From positions 1 to 64,000 of the forward strand of contig JAFXWC010000006.1 of NCBI GenBank assembly GCA_017534445.1: 64,000 nucleotides of DNA. The letters run 5' to 3'. The notes under the pieces were generated by a model, which searched no databases, was not told where the DNA came from, and worked only from the letters and a program-made list of their open reading frames with translations. Source of the stretch: Treponema sp. GTDB lineage: Bacteria; Spirochaetota; Spirochaetia; Treponematales; Treponemataceae. Within the stretch, counting starts at the first letter, position 1. Every line of letters begins with the position of its first letter. This document shows, piece after piece, positions 43,717 through 52,501 of this stretch. The translations under genes were made by a program, and so were the position numbers.

Positions 43717-45357
43717 ATGGACGGCAAATATGTTTTGATTTTGGGAGCAGGCCTAATGCAGCGCCCGTCTTTTGAAGCCGCAAAGGAACTTGGCTTTAAG
43801 ACGCTTGTCGTTGATGCCAATCCTGATGCGGTTTGCGTTCCCTTTGCAGACCACTTTGAGCTTATAGACCTTAAGGATCGCGAGAAGATTGCAGAATTTG
43901 CGCTTTTGCATAAAGACAACATTGCAGGTGTCTTTACCGCAGGAACAGATTTTTCTGCTTCCGTAAGCTATGTTGCCCAAAAGTGCGGCTTTAAGGCACA
44001 TTCTTTTGAGGCTGCAGTAAACGCAAGTGACAAGATAAAAATGCGCGGATGCTTTAAGGCAAGCAATGTAAGCTCTCCAGAATTTGTGCAGATTGAACGC
44101 TCTCACATTGCCTCTTTTCTTAAGCCGGAAATTTTGGACTCAATGAAATTTCCCAAGGTTGTAAAACCTGTAGACAACATGGGTGCAAGGGGATGCCGCC
44201 TTATAAGAAGCAAGGATGAATTCCTGCATGCGGTTGAAGATGCGGCCCGCAATTCAAGGTCGGGAAGGGCAATTCTGGAAGACTACATGGAAGGCCCGGA
44301 ATTTTCTATAGACTCAGTGGTCTATAACGGAACCCTTACAATTACAGGATTTGCAGACCGCCACATCTGTTATCCTCCATATTTTATAGAGATGGGGCAC
44401 ACAATGCCTTCTGTATTTGACGAAGCAAAAAAAATGGAGCTTATACAGACCTTTGCAAAAGGCATTGCTGCCTTGGGACTGACATGCGGGGTTGCAAAGG
44501 CAGACATAAAGTATACGGCAAAAGGCCCCATGATTGGCGAAATTGCGGCCAGGCTTTCGGGAGGATACATGTCCGGTTGGACTTATCCTTATGCCTCATC
44601 AATTAACCTTACAAAGGTTGCCATGCAGATAGCCCTTGGTCTTGAGCCAGAAGAACTTTTGCGGCAGAGGCAACCTCTTGACATAAAGGACTGTCCATTT
44701 AAGGTGTATGACCTTCCGTGCAAGAATGTGAGTGCAGAACGTGCTTGGATTTCCATTCCCGGAAAAATACACAAGGTTTACAATGCAGACAGCGCGTCTT
44801 GTGTTCCTTTCGTAAAGAACATGTTCTTTAGGTGCAGAAAGGGGAGCAGCGTGTCCTTCCCCCGCAACAACGTGGAAAAATGCGGCAACGTAATTTCTCT
44901 TGCGTCTACACACAGCCTTGCAGTTGATGCGGCTGAACGAAGTGTCTCAACCCTTGTCCTTAGGCTTGAAAAAAACAACAGGGCAACTCAGGAATTTCTT
45001 GATGGAAGTTGCCGTAAGAGCGAAAAAGCCTTTCCGCCAGATGCATTTTCTTTTAATGAAGGGCAGAAAAAGGCCTTGCTTGATTTTGCAGAGAAAAATC
45101 CTCTTTTTAAAAAAGATGGGCTTGCTAAGGAATTCTTTGGGGATGAGATGATTCAAAAGCTTTCGTCCGTCTTTGACTACAACCACAGAACTTTTGGCCA
45201 GACCCTAAAGCTTTTTGATACCCTTTGTCCATGCCACTCAAGCCTTGATACAAAGACTTTTGTAAAAGCATTGATTAGGGGCGGAATTCAAGGTATACTT
45301 TATCTTGCGGACAGCAATGCCGGTAAAAAGACAAAACGGGGGTTCCCATTTAAATGA
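43717..45357 (+). CDS. ATP-grasp ligase
   Basis: A 546-aa enzyme: YVLILGAGLMQRPSFEAA opening strand (Rossmann-like pre-ATP-grasp), FPKVVKPVDNMGARGC (ATP lysine), ILEDYMEGPEFSIDSVV, then GPMIGEIAARLSGGYMSG with the metal-binding Glu. The first ~330 residues are ordinary ATP-grasp (carboxylate-amine ligase); the last ~200 are an unrecognised domain. It starts 1 base after the fusion gene stop and overlaps the amidase gene by 4 bases. A likely job is attaching an amino acid or similar group to a sugar; the substrate is unknown. Confidence 0.85.
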   Translation: MDGKYVLILGAGLMQRPSFEAAKELGFKTLVVDANPDAVCVPFADHFELIDLKDREKIAEFALLHKDNIAGVFTAGTDFSASVSYVAQKCGFKAHSFEAAVNASDKIKMRGCFKASNVSSPEFVQIERSHIASFLKPEILDSMKFPKVVKPVDNMGARGCRLIRSKDEFLHAVEDAARNSRSGRAILEDYMEGPEFSIDSVVYNGTLTITGFADRHICYPPYFIEMGHTMPSVFDEAKKMELIQTFAKGIAALGLTCGVAKADIKYTAKGPMIGEIAARLSGGYMSGWTYPYASSINLTKVAMQIALGLEPEELLRQRQPLDIKDCPFKVYDLPCKNVSAERAWISIPGKIHKVYNADSASCVPFVKNMFFRCRKGSSVSFPRNNVEKCGNVISLASTHSLAVDAAERSVSTLVLRLEKNNRATQEFLDGSCRKSEKAFPPDAFSFNEGQKKALLDFAEKNPLFKKDGLAKEFFGDEMIQKLSSVFDYNHRTFGQTLKLFDTLCPCHSSLDTKTFVKALIRGGIQGILYLADSNAGKKTKRGFPFK

Positions 45358-46406
45358 AAAGAAAGGGAAGTGCGTTTTTATTCATCATTTTCCTCTTTGC
45401 ATTGAATTGCGCTTCTTTCGCAGGAACAAAGCGTGCAGACGTGAACCTTTTGGAAAGTTCAGCGGAGGCAGGCATAAGCGTATACTGGGATCCCTTTTCC
45501 CTTTCTGGAGTGATGGAAAAAAACGGCAGGCAGATTTCCTTCAAGGCTGGCGGTGATTTTGCCCTTAAGAATTACAGCACAATCATGAATGAACGTGCAC
45601 CCTATTTAAAGGACGGGGTTCTTTTTGCAGAAGAAAAATTTATGTCTGCCGCAATAAATTTCTTTAAGGAACAGGACTCTCTTAACCAGTACAAGGTTGG
45701 CGTTATCCTTATTGATCCAGGCCACGGAGGAAAGGACCCGGGTGCAAGCGCGACTCATAATGTAAAAGGAAAGAAAATAAAAGTCGTGGAAAAGGACGTG
45801 AACCTTAACATAGGTCTTAAGCTGTACAATTGCCTTACCAAGGCCTATCCCGACAAGCGCATAATAATGACCCGCAACAAAGACGTTTACCTTTCGCTCG
45901 GCCAGCGCACGGAAATTGCAAATTCTGTAAAACTTGCCCCCAACGAAGCAATAGTCTATGTCTCAATACACGTAAATGCAAGCTTGGACAAAAGTGCATC
46001 CGGCTACGAGGTATGGTACCTTTCACCGGGCTACAGGCGCAAGGTTTTGAACAAGGACGTAAGCGAAGACCGTGACGTCAATACGATTTTGAATTCAATA
46101 TTGGAAGAAGAGTATACCACGGAATCTGTGCTCATCTCAAAATTTATTATGGAAGGAATAAAGGCCCAGGTTGGAAAGCTTAGCCCATCCCGCGGAATAA
46201 AGGCGGAAGAATGGTTTGTTGTTCGCAATGCCAACATGCCCAGCGTTCTTGTGGAAACGGGCTTCCTTACAAATCCAACCGAGGGTGCTCTTCTTGCTGA
46301 TGAAGACTACTTGCAAAAAGTTGCGTTTGGAATATATAATGGTCTCCAAGCGTTTGTAACGCATTTCGAACGTTCAAGAGGATTTACAGTAAAAAATGAA
46401 AAATAA
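45354..46406 (+). CDS. N-acetylmuramoyl-L-alanine amidase (Amidase_3)
   Basis: Zn-dependent peptidoglycan amidase. 350 aa: signal peptide 1-22 (LFIIFLFALNCASFA), an N-terminal region to about 115, then Amidase_3 with VILIDPGHGGKDPGA (Zn His), VVEKDVNLNIGL (Zn Glu), VYVSIHVNAS (Zn His) and VLVETGFLTNPTE (catalytic Glu). It would act in the periplasm on cell division or flagellar wall openings. Overlaps the preceding gene (ATGA) and the next one by 11 bases. Confidence 0.93.
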   Translation: MKRKGSAFLFIIFLFALNCASFAGTKRADVNLLESSAEAGISVYWDPFSLSGVMEKNGRQISFKAGGDFALKNYSTIMNERAPYLKDGVLFAEEKFMSAAINFFKEQDSLNQYKVGVILIDPGHGGKDPGASATHNVKGKKIKVVEKDVNLNIGLKLYNCLTKAYPDKRIIMTRNKDVYLSLGQRTEIANSVKLAPNEAIVYVSIHVNASLDKSASGYEVWYLSPGYRRKVLNKDVSEDRDVNTILNSILEEEYTTESVLISKFIMEGIKAQVGKLSPSRGIKAEEWFVVRNANMPSVLVETGFLTNPTEGALLADEDYLQKVAFGIYNGLQAFVTHFERSRGFTVKNEK

Positions 46407-46860
46407 GCCTTATTTTATTACGGCACTCGTATGCACCATACTTGCGGTAGGAGCGGCGGCTTTTTCCCTGCTTTCGATTCAAAAAAATGAAAAGACATTA
46501 AGAAAACTGATGTACTTCCCCTCATTTGAAAACGGAAAGACCTATACGGAAGAACGGTTTATTCCCAAGGAGTCTGCTCAGGGTGAGGAGCGTTATTTTG
46601 TTGATGACCTGCTCTTGGGACCATTGACCCACGGCTACAGGAAGCTTTTCCCCGGAGATACCACCGTGGAGTTCTTTACAGTTGATGCCAACGGTACAGC
46701 CTATGTCGGATTGTCCAAGGGAGCGTTAAAGAGTTCAGCCGATGCTGCCGATATTAATACAGGAATATCCCTTTTAAAAAGGAATATTGTGATGAACTTC
46801 ACAAAAATAAATACCGTTTTGGTGTACATTGACGGTAAAAGTGTCTGTGAAAAAAGCTGA
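46396..46860 (+). CDS. GerMN-domain protein
   Basis: A 154-aa protein with a short cytoplasmic N-terminus and a TM segment (ITALVCTILAVGAAAFSLL) followed by a GerMN domain: RYFVDDLLLGPLTHGYRKLFP, VEFFTVDANGTAYVGLSKGAL and INTVLVYIDGKSV. GerMN domains are thought to bind peptidoglycan; in spirochaetes there is no spore link. It is coupled to the amidase gene (11-base overlap), which fits a regulator or anchor for the amidase. Last gene of the operon. Confidence 0.88.
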   Translation: MKNKPYFITALVCTILAVGAAAFSLLSIQKNEKTLRKLMYFPSFENGKTYTEERFIPKESAQGEERYFVDDLLLGPLTHGYRKLFPGDTTVEFFTVDANGTAYVGLSKGALKSSADAADINTGISLLKRNIVMNFTKINTVLVYIDGKSVCEKS

Positions 46861-46920
46861 TTTTAGAAGCGCTTCAAGATTGAAGAGATTTTAAAAAAAT
46901 CAAATTCTTTCAAAAAAACG

Positions 46921-46949
46921 TTGACAAAATGACTTTCTTAATAGATACT
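46921..46949 (+). promoter_or_regulatory. Predicted promoter of flaA
   Basis: TTGACA (46921-46926), 17-bp spacer, GATACT (46944-46949). It is sigma-70-like rather than the flagellar sigma-28 pattern. The start ATG is 45 bases downstream with AAAGGAG before it. Confidence 0.7.
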
Positions 46950-46993
46950 ATTACTAACAAGGCTACATCAAAAATGTATTAAAGGAGCTTCGA

Positions 46994-48046
46994 ATGAAGA
47001 GGAATTTAATTTTAACTGCTGCTGCAATGGTTCTCGTTGGATCATTCGCATTTGCAAAGGAAGCTACGCTTATCGACTTTACAAAGTTGACAGCTGACTC
47101 CATTCCGAATGCAGACGGTCAAAACACACAGAACAGCAGAACTGTAATGGACTATTCTGTTGCAGCTGGTGCTACATTCACCAATGAACAGAAATCACTC
47201 ATGAAGACTTCTCTTGCTATCCCTAACTGGGAAGTAGTATTGAACTCTTCAGCAAAGAACCCACAGGCTCTTGCTTTGTCTACGACAAAGGCCGCTCACG
47301 TAAGAGAGGAATCTGAACAGCCTTTCGCTGGTTCAGACGTACTCGGTGTTCGCGTTGTATTCCCAACATGGAACAACAATGCAAACGCTAAGATCGTACC
47401 TCCGTTCGACATTCAGGCTTACGAGCCACTCGCAGATGCTGATGCAAATGGTGTCCGCGGTGAACAGACTGACGAACAGAAGGGCAAGTACCTCTTCGAA
47501 GATGGCTATGGTTTGATCACAAACGTTGGAACAATCAAGGCAATTTCCTGCTATACAATGGGTATGAACTTCCCACACCAGCTCTATGTTCTTCTTAAGG
47601 ACAACGACGGTGTAGAACGCCGCTACTACATGGGATCTCTCTTGTTCGACGGTTGGAAGCAGCTCCAGTGGAACAACCCGGACTATATCTCTGAAGTACG
47701 CACACGCGAAATCAGAGTATACCCAATCTATCCACGCGGAACTCCTTATGTAAAGTTCGCAGGATTCCAGATTACACGTGACGCATCTGACATTGGTGAT
47801 AACTTTGTTGGATACTTCAAGGATGTAAAGGTTATCTATGATGAAGCAGTTCTTAAGACAGAACGCGACATCGCAGACGAAGACCTCTGGGGAATCATCA
47901 CAAAGAAGGAAAAGGCTCGCCAGAACCTCGAAATGAGCCGCTTTGGCAACAAGCAGGTTAACCGCTACCTCGAACAGCAGAAGATGGCAACTGAAGACAC
48001 ATTCACATCTTCTGGTGTAGAAGATTCTGGTTCAACAAGACAGTAA
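46994..48046 (+). CDS. flaA: Flagellar filament outer layer protein FlaA
   Basis: Sheath protein of the spirochaete periplasmic flagellum. 350 aa with signal peptide (LTAAAMVLVGSFAFA, cleaved before KEATLID), then the FlaA domain: IDFTKLTAD, VRVVFPTWNNNANAKIVPPFDIQAYE, FEDGYGLITNVGTIKAI, YYMGSLLFDGWKQLQWNNPDYI and VGYFKDVKVIYD. These patterns are found only in spirochaetes and fix the phylum. Codon use looks strongly biased, as for an abundant protein. It has its own promoter and terminator. The nearby sugar operon could supply a modification for flagella, but that is inference. Confidence 0.96.
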   Translation: MKRNLILTAAAMVLVGSFAFAKEATLIDFTKLTADSIPNADGQNTQNSRTVMDYSVAAGATFTNEQKSLMKTSLAIPNWEVVLNSSAKNPQALALSTTKAAHVREESEQPFAGSDVLGVRVVFPTWNNNANAKIVPPFDIQAYEPLADADANGVRGEQTDEQKGKYLFEDGYGLITNVGTIKAISCYTMGMNFPHQLYVLLKDNDGVERRYYMGSLLFDGWKQLQWNNPDYISEVRTREIRVYPIYPRGTPYVKFAGFQITRDASDIGDNFVGYFKDVKVIYDEAVLKTERDIADEDLWGIITKKEKARQNLEMSRFGNKQVNRYLEQQKMATEDTFTSSGVEDSGSTRQ

Positions 48047-48084
48047 TTATTGCTGTAACTTGATTCAAGCCAATTCTTGAATGA

Positions 48085-48114
48085 AGCCGTCCTGAAATAC
48101 GGGCGGCTTTTTTT
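48085..48114 (+). terminator. Rho-independent terminator after flaA
   Basis: An 8-bp stem (AGCCGTCC with GGGCGGCT, one G-T pair), 8-base loop, then seven Ts. Confidence 0.9.
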
Positions 48115-48205
48115 ATGTAAAATAAAACTAAAACAACAATACGCTAAAAATTCTTTTTGGCGCTTTATAAAAACTAAAAGCTATTTAATAAGGGCGGAAT
48201 AGGTT

Positions 48206-49480
48206 GTGGCAATGGAACAGCAAGATCTTCCAAACAAGTTGGAAATACAAAGATTATATGAAAGTTACGCACCTGTTTTTGATGAGGTTTTGACCTATAT
48301 TGAGGCAAAGCTAAAGTCTTCTATAAAGATAGCATCCATTCCAACCTTCAAGACACGCATAAAGTCTTTTACAAGCTACTACAAAAAAATACTCCGCCAA
48401 AAGCCGAAAGAGGCCGCAGAAAGCAAATCCCTTGTTACCCTTACGGACATGATAGGAATCCGCGTGATTTGTGCCTTTTTGGAAGACCTGGACATAGTGG
48501 AACAGCAGCTAGTTACCTATTTTGATGTAAAAGAAATAGAACGCAAGGGAGCCCAGCAGTCCTTCCGCGAATTTGGCTACGAGTCCGTTCATGTGCTTAT
48601 TGCAATCCCCGAAGACTGTAAGCCCAAAAAAGAGCTTAATCCTCCGCTGCCGGATGAAGTTGTGTGCGAAATACAAATCAGGACAATTCTTCAGGACGCA
48701 TGGGCAGAAGTAGAGCATGAGCTTATTTATAAATCAGAATTCAATCCCTTTGACAAGCCTTTAAGACGCAAACTGGCATCTATAAACGCAAGCCTTACCC
48801 TTGCAGATACAATCTTTCAGGAAATCCGCGACTACCAGAACAGGTTGCAGTCAGAGCTTGGAACAAGGCGCAACACCTTCTACAACAAGGCGGATGACTT
48901 TACAAACAAGGAATACGGTCTTCCCCAGGAGAACAAGAACCTTAAGGCTTCAGCCGCAATCTATTCAACCGAAAACGATTTGCCCTACAGCAAAAAGAGC
49001 ATAGACGAACTTGTTTTGTCCGCCCTGCACGAGCACAACCTTGCAAACTTTGACAAAGCCATAGAAATATACACGCAGATAATCAATTCCAAGCCAACCC
49101 CGCCACCAGTTGTTCTGGGGGTAATCTACAAGCACCGCGGCATGGCATATTTTGCCCAGAGCATGTACGACAAGGCACTAGAGGACTTTAGGGCAAGCGT
49201 GGCAGACGATCCCAAGGGCTTTAGGGCACTTTATTACGAAGGAATCGTGTGCAGCGTCCAGGACAAGAACCAGGAAGCTATAGAATGCTTTAACAAGTCG
49301 CTCGAGATAGACGCTTTCCAAAGCCACGTCTACTACAGGCGTGCCCTTGCATATTTTAACCTTGGTGAATACAAAAAATCCCTTGCAGACATAGCTTCTG
49401 CAGAAAACCTTGGCCTGAACGACGAGGAAGTAAAGGCTCTTAAGGCAAAGGTTCTTAAGAAATTTGACATGGGCATGTAA
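48206..49480 (+). CDS. RelA/SpoT-domain protein fused to TPR repeats
   Basis: A 424-aa cytoplasmic protein. Residues ~10-215 are a RelA/SpoT synthetase-type domain without HD hydrolase: KTRIKSFTSYYKKIL, LTDMIGIRVICAF, REFGYESVHVLI and VCEIQIRTILQDAWAEVEHELIYK, the small-alarmone-synthetase layout with the G-loop and Glu-Gln substrate residues. Residues ~265-420 are TPRs (HNLANFDKAIEIYTQII; AYFAQSMYDKALEDF; AIECFNKSLEID; ALAYFNLGEYKKSL). A (p)ppGpp-synthesising enzyme regulated by protein binding is likely. Start GTG 48206; ATG 48212 is an alternative. Confidence 0.88.
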   Translation: MAMEQQDLPNKLEIQRLYESYAPVFDEVLTYIEAKLKSSIKIASIPTFKTRIKSFTSYYKKILRQKPKEAAESKSLVTLTDMIGIRVICAFLEDLDIVEQQLVTYFDVKEIERKGAQQSFREFGYESVHVLIAIPEDCKPKKELNPPLPDEVVCEIQIRTILQDAWAEVEHELIYKSEFNPFDKPLRRKLASINASLTLADTIFQEIRDYQNRLQSELGTRRNTFYNKADDFTNKEYGLPQENKNLKASAAIYSTENDLPYSKKSIDELVLSALHEHNLANFDKAIEIYTQIINSKPTPPPVVLGVIYKHRGMAYFAQSMYDKALEDFRASVADDPKGFRALYYEGIVCSVQDKNQEAIECFNKSLEIDAFQSHVYYRRALAYFNLGEYKKSLADIASAENLGLNDEEVKALKAKVLKKFDMGM

Positions 49481-49511
49481 AAAAAAAATAATTTTTTTTT
49501 GCTTTTTCCTA

Positions 49512-49541
49512 TTGACATTTTTGTTACTTGTATGATATAGT
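49512..49541 (+). promoter_or_regulatory. Predicted promoter of tRNA-Glu
   Basis: TTGACA (49512-49517), 18-bp spacer, TATAGT (49536-49541), about 25 bases before the tRNA. Confidence 0.75.
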
Positions 49542-49565
49542 CTATTCATCGCAGATAGCGATTAT

Positions 49566-49637
49566 GTCTCCTTCGTCTAGGGGTTAGGACAACGGGTTTT
49601 CATCCCGTCAACATGGGTTCGATTCCCGTAGGAGATG
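49566..49637 (+). tRNA. tRNA-Glu (anticodon UUC)
   Basis: Cloverleaf: acceptor GTCTCCT/AGGAGAT, D-arm CGTCTAGGGGTTAGGACA, anticodon stem ACGGG/CCCGT with loop TTTTCAT (anticodon TTC), T-arm TGGGTTCGATTCCCGT, discriminator G. The CCA end is not encoded (GCTA follows), so it is added after transcription. Confidence 0.96.
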
Positions 49638-49640
49638 CTA

Positions 49641-49672
49641 AGGACTTGGTTTTTGCCAGGTCCTTTTTTTTT
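49641..49672 (+). terminator. Terminator after tRNA-Glu
   Basis: A 9-bp stem (AGGACTTGG with CCAGGTCCT, one G-T pair), short T-rich loop, then nine Ts. Confidence 0.9.
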
Positions 49673-49737
49673 GTCTCAAGGCCAATTTATTCTGTTTTGT
49701 AGTAGGAGAGGCTGCCGCATTATTTTTATTGCAAAAG

Positions 49738-49766
49738 TTGACAACCCCCCTGTATAGTGATAAAAT
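49738..49766 (+). promoter_or_regulatory. Predicted promoter of the 169-aa gene
   Basis: TTGACA (49738-49743), 17-bp spacer, TAAAAT (49761-49766), 20 bases before the ATG at 49787. Confidence 0.7.
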
Positions 49767-49786
49767 TATAATATTAAGGGAGAATT

Positions 49787-50296
49787 ATGACACTTAAGGA
49801 AAAATACGAACGTTGTTTGCAGGATTCTGAAAATTTCATCACAGGGGAGAAGGAAAATGTTACTCCTTCTTACGGTTATGGAAAGCGTCTTGCAAAGTTC
49901 TTTAATGATGAGCTTGATTTTGAAGATATAAACATTCACTATGGTTATCCTATGGAAAAAATCATCAAGGATAACTGGGACTTGAAGATCCGTTTCCAGT
50001 TGCGCAAGCCGGAAATTGAGCGTTTTTCTCCGCTTGGAGGAATTCAGGTCTTTAAATACCTTTCGACGCTTGCGGACAGCGAATGGTCTAAGGGTGAACC
50101 TTTGGATTCTGAGGCTAAGGAAATTTCCCGCGGTGTTTTGGATACATTGAATCCAATTCAGCAGGGGCTTTCCATAAAAAGCATTGGTGTTGAATGGGCG
50201 GTTCACGTTCCTGACTGTACTACATTTTTTGTAAGCTTCTTCTATGTTTATAAAGAAGATGAAGAAATGGAAATGGAGATGGAAACAGAAGAGTAA
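49787..50296 (+). CDS. Conserved-looking hypothetical protein
   Basis: A 169-aa soluble acidic protein. No recognised domain. The centre has FNDELDFEDINIHYGYPMEK and a beta-rich stretch with IKSIGVEWAVHVPDCTTFFVSF; the C-terminus is a glutamate/methionine tail (EEMEMEMETEE). Its own promoter and a GGGAG ribosome site support expression. It is 64 bases before the MCP gene and may be co-transcribed with it. Confidence 0.75.
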   Translation: MTLKEKYERCLQDSENFITGEKENVTPSYGYGKRLAKFFNDELDFEDINIHYGYPMEKIIKDNWDLKIRFQLRKPEIERFSPLGGIQVFKYLSTLADSEWSKGEPLDSEAKEISRGVLDTLNPIQQGLSIKSIGVEWAVHVPDCTTFFVSFFYVYKEDEEMEMEMETEE

Positions 50297-50359
50297 ACTT
50301 CCTGCAGCGGTTGCGTTTTTTATCCGTACAAAGTTTTACTGCGAGTCTTAGGAGTGTTT

Positions 50360-52462
50360 ATGAAAAAGGATGTTTGGGACCCTACGCGTAGGGACATGAA
50401 AATTGCTACAAAGATGGTATTGATATTCGGAGGTGTTGTTGTAATAACTTCCGTTTTGGTTGCCTGTATATCACTTGCCCTCTTTAACCACGGTTTGCTT
50501 AACAGCTATGCAGAAGGCTTGGACTATACTGAGTACGGCACCAATGCCACTCTGGAAAGCTGGCGGTCTTCTGCCCAGGGAATTTCAAAAGGGCTTGCCG
50601 CGGAATCCGGGCTTGTTTCTGCTGTAAATTCAAGAGATACCCATGTTATTTCCCGCATCGTTTCCGAGATGAACAGAATCCACGAGGCTGATTTTATGGC
50701 CGTTACTGATAGCAAGGGAGACATCTTTTCCGGTGCAAGCATAAATGTTAACGGCGGAAAAAGTCTTGCCCGGCTGGACTGCGTAAAGGAAGCCCTGACC
50801 GGAAAAAGCAGTTTTTCTATTGAGCAGATTGGCAATATTGACTATGCAATAATCACGGCGGATCCCCTTTTGCTAAACGGTAAAGCCGTCGGCGTTGCGG
50901 TTGCCGGATATAACCTTACTACGAGCCGCTTGGTAAACCTTGTACACGACTCCTATGATGCTGAGTGTACAATCTTTAGCAGCAATATACGCGTGGCAAC
51001 GACACTAAAGGAAAAGGACGGCAGGTCTCTTGTTGGAACGCCTCTTGACAACAAGGTGATTCTTGACATGGTTCTTGGGGGAAAAACTTACAAGGGCCAG
51101 AACATTATCCACGGACAAAAATATTATACAATTTATACTCCTATAAAATCTGCAAACGGAAAGGTTACTGGTATGCTCTTCGTAGCAAAGTCCATTGAGT
51201 CCATAAATGCAATCCGCAACAAGACTCTAAGGATTGTTGTTCCGTCTGTAATCGCACTCATCATCATCGTTATGGTATTGTGCGGCATGTTCGTCCGCTG
51301 GCTTATGTGGCGTATTTCAAACGTTACGAACGTTCTTAAGGATTTGGAGACCGGGGAGGCTGACCTTACAAAGCGCGTAAAGCTTTTGATACGCGACGAG
51401 ATTGGCTTCCTTATTATTCACTTTGACCATTTCTGCGACAAGTTGCAGCAGATTGTTACACAGATTAAGCAGTCCAAGAATCAGCTTAATGCATCAGGCC
51501 AGAGGCTTTCCGACGGTACAAGCGAAGCTGTAAGCTCAATTACGCAGATTATTGCAAACATTGAGTCCGTTCACAACAGAATTAGCACTCAGAGTGAAAG
51601 CGTTAACAATGTTGCGGATATCGTTACCCAGATTTCTGACAGCATTGCAAACCTTGACAGCCTTATAGAAAACCAGTCTGCCGGTGTTTCCCAGGCTTCC
51701 ACAGCCGTAGAAGAGATGATGGGAAACATTTCTGCTGTAAACAAGTCGGTGGACAAGATGGCCTCTTCTTTCGAGGACCTTACTTCCAACGCCCAGACAG
51801 GTTTCTCCAAGCAGCAGGACGTTAACGACCGTATCAAGCAGATAGAAAACCAGTCAGAAATGCTTCACGAGGCAAACCTTGCCATTTCTTCTATTGCGGA
51901 ACAGACCAACCTTCTTGCTATGAACGCTGCTATTGAGGCAGCCCATGCGGGAGAGGCCGGTAAAGGCTTTAGCGTTGTTGCCGACGAAATCCGCAAGCTT
52001 TCAGAAACGTCTTCTGCCCAGTCCAAGACTATTGGTGAGCAGCTTGACAGTATTCAGGAATCCATTACGGAAGTTGTTTCCGCTTCTACAGAAGCAAGTG
52101 ACGCATTCTCTGCCGTATCAAACAAGATTAAGGAAACTGACCAAATTGTTATGCAGATTAAGGCTGCCATGGAAGAGCAGAATTCTGGCTCCAAGCAGAT
52201 TGGTGATGCCTTGCGTAACATGAACGAAAGTGCCTCTGACGTTCTTAGCGCGTCAAAGGAAATGGCTGCAAACAGCAAGGTTATTATAAACGAAATTCAT
52301 TCTCTCCAGAATTCTTCGCGCGAAATGAACCAGAGTATGGAAGAGATGGCAGTTGGTGCCCGCAAAATAAATGAGACTAGTAATGCATTGGGCGAAATAT
52401 CAACTGAGGTTGCAAGTTCCATCGGACAGATTGGAAGCCAGATAGATTTGTTTACTGTGTGA
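50360..52462 (+). CDS. Methyl-accepting chemotaxis protein
   Basis: A 700-aa chemoreceptor. TM1 at about residues 20-42, periplasmic double-Cache-like sensor ~45-285, TM2 ~296-318, HAMP ~318-372, then the cytoplasmic signalling coiled coil with the conserved hairpin tip EQTNLLAMNAAIEAAHAGE and GKGFSVVADEIRKLSE. It would report to CheA/CheW on flagellar rotation; ligand unknown. Start at 50360 is fixed by TAGGAG 5 bases upstream; an in-frame GTG at 50354 would overlap that site. It is followed after 39 bases by a PilZ-like gene. Confidence 0.96.
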   Translation: MKKDVWDPTRRDMKIATKMVLIFGGVVVITSVLVACISLALFNHGLLNSYAEGLDYTEYGTNATLESWRSSAQGISKGLAAESGLVSAVNSRDTHVISRIVSEMNRIHEADFMAVTDSKGDIFSGASINVNGGKSLARLDCVKEALTGKSSFSIEQIGNIDYAIITADPLLLNGKAVGVAVAGYNLTTSRLVNLVHDSYDAECTIFSSNIRVATTLKEKDGRSLVGTPLDNKVILDMVLGGKTYKGQNIIHGQKYYTIYTPIKSANGKVTGMLFVAKSIESINAIRNKTLRIVVPSVIALIIIVMVLCGMFVRWLMWRISNVTNVLKDLETGEADLTKRVKLLIRDEIGFLIIHFDHFCDKLQQIVTQIKQSKNQLNASGQRLSDGTSEAVSSITQIIANIESVHNRISTQSESVNNVADIVTQISDSIANLDSLIENQSAGVSQASTAVEEMMGNISAVNKSVDKMASSFEDLTSNAQTGFSKQQDVNDRIKQIENQSEMLHEANLAISSIAEQTNLLAMNAAIEAAHAGEAGKGFSVVADEIRKLSETSSAQSKTIGEQLDSIQESITEVVSASTEASDAFSAVSNKIKETDQIVMQIKAAMEEQNSGSKQIGDALRNMNESASDVLSASKEMAANSKVIINEIHSLQNSSREMNQSMEEMAVGARKINETSNALGEISTEVASSIGQIGSQIDLFTV

Positions 52463-52501
52463 CGGAATCATTAACTCCACCGCATTAGCGAAGGGGGCTT
52501 T

